A stretch of DNA of 31,443 nucleotides. Source: CAUZJO01 sp963580245. GTDB taxonomy: Bacteria > Sumerlaeota > Sumerlaeia > MVZB01. Below the pieces are notes generated by a model. The model saw nothing but the letters and a program-made list of their open reading frames with translations. It had not been told where the DNA came from and searched no databases. This document shows positions 25,516 through 31,443 of this stretch, in pieces. Position 1 is the first letter of the stretch, and every line of letters begins with the position of its first letter. A program made the translations under genes and the position numbers. The DNA lies in the NCBI GenBank assembly GCA_963580245.1, contig CAUZJO010000045.1, positions 1-31,443 of the forward strand, read 5' to 3'.

Positions 25516-28335
25516 TCAGGTGGAGGCGTTCTTCGCCACTTCGACCAGGTCGAGGGCGCCTTGGCCGTTGCCCCGCCCATTGCCGCGTCCGTTCTTGTGG
25601 CCATTGATTTTTACCGGGGTGGCGGCTTTCTTGCGGGCCTTTTCGACATCGACGCACGAGACCTTGTACTCGGGGCACATGCTCTCTTCGTCGTGCTCGG
25701 TGCTGGTGACCTGGTTGACCATGAACTCGGGGAAGTGGAACGTCGTGTAGAGGATCCCCGGCTTGACTTCGTTCGAGACGCGCGCGTGCAAGAAAACCTC
25801 GCCGCGCGCCGAGAACAACCGGACCGCGTCGCCCTCGCCGATGCCTTTGGCCTTGGCGTCCTCGGGGTTGATGGACAGCCAATCTTCGGACGCGATTTCG
25901 CTGTTGCCCGTGCGCCGGGTCATCGTCCCGCAGTTGTAATGCTCGAGGATGCGGCCGGTCGTCAGGATGAACGGGAATGCGTCGCCGTGGTGGCGGGTCA
26001 CCTCGGCCGACTCGACCCAATCGAAGTAGTGGAACTTGCCTTTGCCGCGCTTGAACTCACCCTGGTGCATGATTTCGGTGTCCTGCCCGCCTTCGAGGAT
26101 CGGCCATTGCTTGCCGTTCTCACCGAGCTCATCCCAGCGGGCGCCCTTGAAGAACGGCACGATCCGCGAGATTTCCTCGAGGACCAGCGCCGGATCGTAG
26201 CCCGCCTGCTCGTAGCCCATGCGGTTCATGATGTCGACGACGATCTGGCCGTCAGGCTTGGTGCCGGGCAGCGGTTCGACGACCCGGTTGACACGCTGCA
26301 CGCGGCGCTCGGCGTTGGTGAACGTCCCTTCCTTCTCGAGAAACGACGCGGCCGGCAGGATCACGTCGGCGTACTCGGCCGTCTCGGTCATGAACAGCTC
26401 CTGGATGACCAAGAATTCGAGGGCTTCCATCGCCTTGCGGACTTCCGCGCTGTTGGGGTCGGTTTGCACGACGTCCTCGCCCATGATCCACAGAGCCTTG
26501 AGTTTACGCTCCTTGGCCGCGTCGAACATCTCCGGGATTTTGTAACCGATCTGGTCCGAGACCGGCCGGCCGTAGGCCTTGTCGTACAGCGCCTTGATCT
26601 CCGGCGACCGGACGTCGAGGTACCCGGCCCCTTGGTGCGGCTGGACGCCCATGTCGGCGGCGCCCTGCACGTTGTTCTGGCCGCGCAACGGATTGACGCC
26701 GACGCCCTCGCGGCCGATGTTGCCGGTCATCATCGCGATGTTCGCGATCATCATGACCGTCTTGCTGCCCTGCGTGTGTTCGGTCACGCCCAGCCCGTGG
26801 AACTCCATGGCGCGCGGGGCACTGGCATACATAATCGCGGCCTTGCGCACTTGCTCGCGATCGACCCCGCAGACACGCTCCATCTCGTCGATGTCGATGC
26901 TCATGATGCCGTCGCGGAATTTGTCGAAGTCCTCGCAGCGGGTCTTCACGAATTCCTCATCGACCAGGCCTTCCTCGATAATGTAATGGGAGAACATACT
27001 GAGCAGGGCGATGTTGGTCCCGGGCCGCAGTTGGAGGTGAACCGCGGCGTGGGGAACCAGCTCGACCTCGCGCGGATCGATGATGATCAGCGGCACGCCT
27101 TTCATCACGCGTTGCTTGATGCGCGCGCCGGTGACCGGGTGGCCCTGGGTCGGGTTGGCGCCGATGATCAGGATCAGGTCGGTCTTCTCCAGGTCGTCGG
27201 TCGAGTTGGTCGCCGCGCCAGTGCCGAAGCTACGCTGCATCCCCAATGCCGTGGGCGAATGACAGACCCGCGCACAACAGTCGATGTTGTTGGTCCCGAT
27301 CACCGCGCGGATAAACTTCTGCATCAGGAAATTCTCTTCGTTCGTGCAGCGGGCCGATGAGATGCCGGCGATCGCGTCGGGGCCGTGCTCTTCGCGGATC
27401 GTCGTCAGGCGGTCGGCGATGTAGTCATACGCCTCGTCCCAGGTGGCTTCCTGGAGCTCGCCGTCGCGACGGATGAGCGGCGTGCGCAGGCGGTCGGGGT
27501 GGTTGTAGAACCTGAACGCGTAGCGCCCCTTGATGCAGGTATGCGCATGGTTCACCTCGGCGTCGACCGGTGCCTGGATCGAGAGCACGTCGTTGTCCTT
27601 TACCGCAATTTCGAGGTTGCAGCCGACGCCGCAGTAGGTGCAGACGCTGCGCACGTGGTTGGTCGCCTCGATCGATTTGGACTTGAACACGTCGGAGATC
27701 GCCGAGGTCGGACAGGCCTGTGAGCAGGCCCCGCACGAGACGCACTCGGAGTCCGAGAATCCAGTATCGAAACCCTTAATGATCCGGTTGCTGAACCCGC
27801 GACCGTGCATGTTGAGGACGAACTCGCCTTGAATCTCGTCGCAGGCCCGCACGCATCGATAGCAGTTGATGCACTTGGCAAGGTCCGAGGTCATGTAGGG
27901 GTGGCTGAGGTCCTTTTGGGTGTCGAGGTGGTTGCGGCCGTTCGGATAGCGAATGCGCGTGATGCCGGTCTTGGCCGCGACGGTCTGGAGTTCGCAATTG
28001 CCGTTGACCTCGCAGGTCAGGCAGTCGGGCGGATGATCGGTCAGGACCAGCTCGATGATGCTGCGCCGGTAGCGTTGAATGTCCTTGGTCTCGGGATAGA
28101 TGTACATGCCCTCATTCAGCGGCGTATGACACGACGCGACGGTGCGCCGCGGGCCGCCCGGCTTGAGGGCCGCCTCGACCACGCAAACCCGGCACGAGCC
28201 GAACGGCTCGAGTTGGGGCGCGTCGCACAGCGTCGGCACGAATCCGCGCCCGCGATGGCGATCCATGAAACGCAGGATCGTATCCTCCTCGCGCATCTCG
28301 TGGGGTTTGTCGTCGATATAGGCTACCTTCGGCAT
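25516..28335 (-). CDS. fdhA: NAD-type molybdenum formate dehydrogenase, catalytic subunit (cysteine form)
   Basis: This 939-residue protein has a NuoG-like N-terminus followed by the molybdopterin domain of formate dehydrogenase. Cluster sites are complete: [2Fe-2S] C37, C48, C51, C69; His-type [4Fe-4S] H101, C105, C108, C114; two ferredoxin-type clusters C155/158/161/165 and C198/201/204/208; and the domain-I cluster C232/235/239/267. The active-site residue is Cys358 in RVCHSP, so no selenocysteine is needed. It reversibly oxidises formate to CO2 and sends electrons to the NuoEF-like partner encoded 16 bases upstream. Late TGRILEHYNCGTMTRR is a typical cofactor-binding stretch. The tail has an unusual glycine/asparagine run near residues 915-926. 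Confidence 0.96.
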   Translation of the reverse strand: MPKVAYIDDKPHEMREEDTILRFMDRHRGRGFVPTLCDAPQLEPFGSCRVCVVEAALKPGGPRRTVASCHTPLNEGMYIYPETKDIQRYRRSIIELVLTDHPPDCLTCEVNGNCELQTVAAKTGITRIRYPNGRNHLDTQKDLSHPYMTSDLAKCINCYRCVRACDEIQGEFVLNMHGRGFSNRIIKGFDTGFSDSECVSCGACSQACPTSAISDVFKSKSIEATNHVRSVCTYCGVGCNLEIAVKDNDVLSIQAPVDAEVNHAHTCIKGRYAFRFYNHPDRLRTPLIRRDGELQEATWDEAYDYIADRLTTIREEHGPDAIAGISSARCTNEENFLMQKFIRAVIGTNNIDCCARVCHSPTALGMQRSFGTGAATNSTDDLEKTDLILIIGANPTQGHPVTGARIKQRVMKGVPLIIIDPREVELVPHAAVHLQLRPGTNIALLSMFSHYIIEEGLVDEEFVKTRCEDFDKFRDGIMSIDIDEMERVCGVDREQVRKAAIMYASAPRAMEFHGLGVTEHTQGSKTVMMIANIAMMTGNIGREGVGVNPLRGQNNVQGAADMGVQPHQGAGYLDVRSPEIKALYDKAYGRPVSDQIGYKIPEMFDAAKERKLKALWIMGEDVVQTDPNSAEVRKAMEALEFLVIQELFMTETAEYADVILPAASFLEKEGTFTNAERRVQRVNRVVEPLPGTKPDGQIVVDIMNRMGYEQAGYDPALVLEEISRIVPFFKGARWDELGENGKQWPILEGGQDTEIMHQGEFKRGKGKFHYFDWVESAEVTRHHGDAFPFILTTGRILEHYNCGTMTRRTGNSEIASEDWLSINPEDAKAKGIGEGDAVRLFSARGEVFLHARVSNEVKPGILYTTFHFPEFMVNQVTSTEHDEESMCPEYKVSCVDVEKARKKAATPVKINGHKNGRGNGRGNGQGALDLVEVAKNAST

Positions 28336-28351
28336 CGGGCTGGTCCTTTTT

Positions 28352-30010
28352 CTATTGGAAGTATGGTTTTAGTTCGTCTTGGAAATGGTGGATCGCGTTC
28401 TTGATCGGCAGCGGCACGCCGCCGCCCAACGCGCACAGCGATGTCTCTTCCATCGTGTCAAGCAGATCGGTCATCAGTTGCGGGTCGATCTTATAGTCGC
28501 TCGTGCGGGCCTTCTCGGCCAGCTCCATGCCGCGCACCGAACCCAGGCGGCATGGGAAACACTTGCCACACGACTCGGCCGCCGTGAATTCAAACAGGTG
28601 CTCGATAAACTTGATCATCGGGAACGACTCGGGGATGGCGACGATACTGGCGTGGCCCAGCAGGAACCCGTTTTCGTTGAACGACTCGAAATCGAGAGTC
28701 AGGTCTCCGATCTTGCCGACCGGAACGATGCCGCCGAGCGGGCCGCCCACCTGCAACGCCTTGACCGGGACGCGGAAACCGCCTCCCATTTCATAGATAA
28801 CATCGGAGAACGGCGTCCCCATCTTCACCTCGTAGAGGCCGGGCTTGTTGAAGTTGCCGTCGAGCGAGACCAGCTTCGGCCCCGTCGAGCGCCCGCGACC
28901 CAACTTGCCGAACGCCTCGCCCCCGATCTCATAGATGGTATGGATGCAGGCGAACGTCTCGACGTTGTTGACGACGGTCGGTCTGCCGAACAGGCCGTAT
29001 TCGATCGGATAGGGGGGGCGGACACGGACTTCGGGACGGTTGCCTTCGATCGAAGCGAGCAGGGCCGTCTCCTCGCCGCAGATGTAGGCCCCCGCGCCCT
29101 TGACGATCTTGAACTTGAAGTTGAAGTCGGTCCCGAAGATATTCTCGCCGACGATCCCCTTGGTCTGGAGGTCGCGGATCGCCTCCTCGATGATGCGGAT
29201 CGAGTCGGGATACTCGTAGCGGATATAAAGCACGCCGACCTCGGAGCCGACCAGGTAGCCCGCGAGCAGCATCCCGAAGAGCACCGAATGGGGCTGCTCC
29301 TCCATCAGGTAGCGGTCGATGTAAGCGCCGGGATCGCCTTCGTCGGCGTTGCAGACGATGTATTTCGGTTCGCCCTTGGCGGCGCGGCAGGCCGCCCACT
29401 TGACGCCCGCGGGAAACCCGGCCCCACCGCGCCCGCGCAGGCTGGCCGCCTTGAGCTCTTCGAGGAGCCCCTCGGGGTCGCGGGCCAGCAGGTCCTTGAG
29501 CAGGCCGTAATACGGGTCAACGCCGTGAAATTCGCCGATCAGCACGGGGGGATCCATGTTCGAGCCGACCGCGTACTTGTCGGGCGAACTCCCCTCGCCC
29601 CGTTCGATCAGCGCGTCAATCTCGTCGGTCGTCTTAGACGAATAATTGGCCCCTTTATAGTAAAACGAGCCGTTCTCGTGACAACGGCCAAGGCAACAGA
29701 TATGTCCGATCTCGTCCTCCGCGAAATGCTTGCGCAGGCCCTCGTGGACGGCATCCTGCGTCCCGGCCACCATGCACGCCGTCCCGTTACAGACGTGCGC
29801 CTTCTTGCCGGCGTTCTCTTCCTTGAGGAAATCGTAGAACGAAGCGGCCCCCAGCGTGAGGGCGTCGCCGACCAGAAACTCGCGGGCCACGTCTCTCAGG
29901 TTGTCGCTGACCGCCGTCCCCGCCTCCTCGGCGCGGCCGACGATTCGCTCGAACAAGTTGTTATCGAGCTCGCCCTGACGAAAGGAGATTGAACTGACGT
30001 TTCGTGACAT
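28352..30010 (-). CDS. fdhB: NuoE-NuoF fusion, formate dehydrogenase diaphorase subunit
   Basis: This 552-residue chain has two parts. An N-terminal thioredoxin-like NuoE domain (residues about 15-125) carries [2Fe-2S] ligands C74, C79, C106 and C110. The NuoF domain follows, with the FMN site GRGGAGFP at 193-200, NADEGDPGAYIDR near 221-233, ICGEETALL near 310, and the [4Fe-4S] ligands C481, C484, C487 and C526. It passes electrons between NAD(H) and the catalytic subunit. The start is the Met of MSRNVSS (complement 30008-30010); no clear ribosome site is close, but the next upstream in-frame starts add residues unlike the family. It has no C-terminal ferredoxin extension, unlike some hydrogenase-type HydB proteins. 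Confidence 0.93.
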   Translation of the reverse strand: MSRNVSSISFRQGELDNNLFERIVGRAEEAGTAVSDNLRDVAREFLVGDALTLGAASFYDFLKEENAGKKAHVCNGTACMVAGTQDAVHEGLRKHFAEDEIGHICCLGRCHENGSFYYKGANYSSKTTDEIDALIERGEGSSPDKYAVGSNMDPPVLIGEFHGVDPYYGLLKDLLARDPEGLLEELKAASLRGRGGAGFPAGVKWAACRAAKGEPKYIVCNADEGDPGAYIDRYLMEEQPHSVLFGMLLAGYLVGSEVGVLYIRYEYPDSIRIIEEAIRDLQTKGIVGENIFGTDFNFKFKIVKGAGAYICGEETALLASIEGNRPEVRVRPPYPIEYGLFGRPTVVNNVETFACIHTIYEIGGEAFGKLGRGRSTGPKLVSLDGNFNKPGLYEVKMGTPFSDVIYEMGGGFRVPVKALQVGGPLGGIVPVGKIGDLTLDFESFNENGFLLGHASIVAIPESFPMIKFIEHLFEFTAAESCGKCFPCRLGSVRGMELAEKARTSDYKIDPQLMTDLLDTMEETSLCALGGGVPLPIKNAIHHFQDELKPYFQ

Positions 30011-30307
30011 GGGTGTGTCGTTTGTCGCCTTCCTAGTGATCCAAAGACTATGCTCGCGCGACCAGCGGCCGTAAGGGTCCCCGATTCGCCCCGCTTCGCG
30101 CGAGAGCATGGCCAGAGCCGCACCACAGACCCCCACACGAGCTCCAGTTTACGTCAAAAGGCCCGAAATTAAAAGGCAAAAATGCCGGTTGGGAACCCAT
30201 CCCATGCCTCGCCCCGTCACCTCGCCCTCATCGAGTCAGACCGAGGATTCTTTACCTGTTTTACTTATCCTGGTCGGGTTTTTGTCGGCTGGGGGCTTAC
30301 CCGCGCC
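30011..30307. other. Non-coding gap between fdhD and the diaphorase gene
   Basis: A 297-base gap on the minus strand. I see no protein with convincing features, no tRNA and no clear riboswitch. It is long enough to hold a separate promoter and leader for the dehydrogenase genes. Confidence 0.4.
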
Positions 30308-31144
30308 TCATTGGCCCAAATCGAAACCGCTTTCGGTGCGCCGGCGGATGTTTGCCGGATTGGAATAGACCGTCGCCCGCGACCCGCGACAGAACCCGAT
30401 CACCGTCATCCCGAAGCTCTGGGCCATCTCGACGGCCAGCGAGGAGGGGGCCGAAACCGCCATGTTGAACGCCAGGCCGGCCCGAAAGGCCTTAAAGACG
30501 ATCTCGTAGGAAAGGCGCCCGCTGACGGTCAGACATCGGGCGTGGCCGAGTTCCCCGTTCTCGAGCAGCCGGCCGATGACCTTATCGACCGCGTTGTGGC
30601 GCCCCACGTCCTCGAAGAGCGCCAACAGCCCCCCGTCAATGGTAAACGCGGCGGAGGCGTGCGAGCCGCCGGACTGGTCGAAGGTCCGTTGCCGCTCGCG
30701 CATCCGCTCGAACAGGGTTGGGACCAGGTTGATGTCCAGATGCTCTTCGGCCCGGATCATGAGCGGCTCGCCTTCCATCAGGAGATCGCTCGCTTCGCGC
30801 GTCCCGCAGAAACCGCACGAGGAGGTTGACATGATCGACCGGCGGCCCTCGAAGGGCTTGGCCAGCCACGTCTCATCGACGGTCAGCTCCAGGCACCCGA
30901 TGATCCCCGTCTCCGGGTCCATGATCTCTTCGATCCGGATCGGCGCGTCGGGCGCGACGATGATCCCCTCGGTAAAGAGCAACCCTTTGACTAGAACGTG
31001 ATCATCGCCGGGCGTGCGCATCGTCGTGGTGTAAGCTGCGCCGTTGATTCTGACCTGCAACGCGGCCTCGACGGTCAGGCGATCGGTCACCTGGGCCGGT
31101 TCCCCCGCCGAGTATTTTAACGCCTCCAGCGCCTGTGTCCTCAT
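30308..31144 (-). CDS. fdhD: Formate dehydrogenase accessory sulfurtransferase
   Basis: FdhD transfers sulfur from a cysteine desulfurase to the molybdenum cofactor, which formate dehydrogenases need for activity. The 278-residue protein has the CxxC sulfur-carrying motif CGFCG with C110 and C113, the GRHNAVDKVIG block (the family's DVGRHNA) and the late GFCRG cofactor-binding segment, all expected for this family. The ATG is at complement 31142-31144 with GAGGAAC about 10 bases upstream. It heads the minus-strand series and lies 297 bases before the diaphorase gene, so it is likely, though not certainly, in the same transcript. Its presence supports an active Mo/W formate dehydrogenase. Confidence 0.95.
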   Translation of the reverse strand: MRTQALEALKYSAGEPAQVTDRLTVEAALQVRINGAAYTTTMRTPGDDHVLVKGLLFTEGIIVAPDAPIRIEEIMDPETGIIGCLELTVDETWLAKPFEGRRSIMSTSSCGFCGTREASDLLMEGEPLMIRAEEHLDINLVPTLFERMRERQRTFDQSGGSHASAAFTIDGGLLALFEDVGRHNAVDKVIGRLLENGELGHARCLTVSGRLSYEIVFKAFRAGLAFNMAVSAPSSLAVEMAQSFGMTVIGFCRGSRATVYSNPANIRRRTESGFDLGQ

Positions 31145-31324
31145 CGTTTGGTCCGTTCCTCAAGTGGCTCCTCCGCAAGGCAACGGTATCGGGGCGGGGA
31201 GCACCGTTCATCTTATCCGAGCCGCCGGCATCTTGGCCAACACAGAATGAAGGCCGCCCGAGCTTGGGTGCACGACATAGATGTAGGGTTGCGCTGATTC
31301 CTCTTTTTTTCGCCTCCGTGAATG

Positions 31325-31339
31325 TAGTATACAATACTA
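31325..31339. promoter_or_regulatory. Inverted repeat before the last gene, possible operator
   Basis: TAGTAT and ATACTA are separated by ACA, about 20 bases before the ATG at 31361 and next to TATACT-like -10 sequences. A repressor or autoregulator could bind here, but the arms are short. Confidence 0.35.
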
Positions 31340-31360
31340 TACTTTCATTGGGAGGTATCG

Positions 31361-31443
31361 ATGGACACCACAGCCAGACTCACCCAAAGCAAAAACGAGC
31401 TGCTCGCGCAACTGGCCGCGCTCGGTCCCATGCGCAAGGGCAC
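31361..31443 (+). CDS. Start of a DUF6788-like small protein (partial)
   Basis: Only the first 27 residues are in the window. The helical start followed by LAALGPMRKGT resembles the opening of DUF6788 proteins, small cysteine-containing proteins of unknown function that I know from metagenomic genomes and that are sometimes near transposase genes. GGGAGG lies 7 bases before the ATG. Without the cysteine part the assignment is tentative. Confidence 0.5.
   Translation, partial: MDTTARLTQSKNELLAQLAALGPMRKG

Noticed and set aside
27250..27290. Selenocysteine at the formate dehydrogenase active site
   Set aside because: The active-site codon encodes Cys in RVCHSP and there is no in-frame TGA, so no SECIS or selC is needed.
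25162..27360. 732-codon open frame on the + strand opposite the formate dehydrogenase gene
   Set aside because: It mirrors the codon-position bias of the GC-rich gene on the other strand, has repetitive Asp/His/Val/Leu composition and no recognisable domain.
28379..29992. 537-codon frame opposite the NuoE-NuoF fusion
   Set aside because: An antisense shadow of a gene with complete cofactor motifs; its composition is not protein-like.
30180..30300. tRNA-like or Moco-riboswitch structure between fdhD and the diaphorase gene
   Set aside because: A GGTTCCC-type loop sequence is present on the minus strand, but no cloverleaf or Moco motif could be assembled around it.

Overview
The window comes from a GC-rich, Gram-negative-type bacterium with an anaerobic or facultative one-carbon metabolism. 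The coding density, the corrinoid methyl-transfer genes, the split methionine-synthase modules, the NAD-type formate dehydrogenase and the dispersed intergenic repeats fit an uncultured lineage of the PVC, Hydrogenedentota or Sumerlaeota kind. That placement is a low-confidence guess, because the window holds no rRNA or marker gene. No tRNA, rRNA, CRISPR array or complete insertion sequence was recognised.

Region 1 (1-4800) opens with the tail of an unidentified gene. A DedA membrane domain fused to an ATP-grasp enzyme follows. Next is a two-gene ornithine-lipid-type acyltransferase pair (OlsB-like then PlsC/OlsA-like). Both members are broken by frameshifts, at least three in total. A cyclase-family secreted hydrolase with a good sigma70-type promoter closes the region. 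Region 2 (4800-9180) has a hexamer-repeat hairpin, a divergent Nramp-like transporter and a GT-C (family 39-like) membrane glycosyltransferase.

Region 3 (9514-18989, + strand) is the centrepiece: nine tightly packed genes that look like one operon. They encode formate-THF ligase, a corrinoid protein, a PF13769-type small protein, a MetF-MetV fusion, a methyl-THF:corrinoid methyltransferase, an ASKHA/[2Fe-2S] corrinoid reactivator, a methionine-synthase-activation-domain-like protein, a stand-alone homocysteine methyltransferase and an unrecognised 111-aa protein. In effect the four modules of MetH are supplied as four separate proteins, together with the methyl branch of the folate C1 pathway and two kinds of cobalamin reactivator. 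The methenyl-THF cyclohydrolase/methylene-THF dehydrogenase step (FolD) is not in the window.

Region 4 (18990-22977) has palindromic repeats, a second Nramp-like transporter lacking the metal-binding residues, an MtaA/CmuA-type (URO-D fold) methyltransferase and a CtBP-like 2-hydroxyacid dehydrogenase. Together these could form a substrate-uptake and demethylation cassette. Region 5 (23007-31144, minus strand) holds fdhD, a NuoE-NuoF fusion, a cysteine-type molybdenum formate dehydrogenase, mobA, an unknown membrane protein and an SDR. Combined with region 3, methyl groups could be oxidised through methyl-THF, formyl-THF and formate to CO2 with ATP and NADH yield, or the path could run in reverse. 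The sequence alone does not give the direction. The window ends at the start of a DUF6788-like gene.
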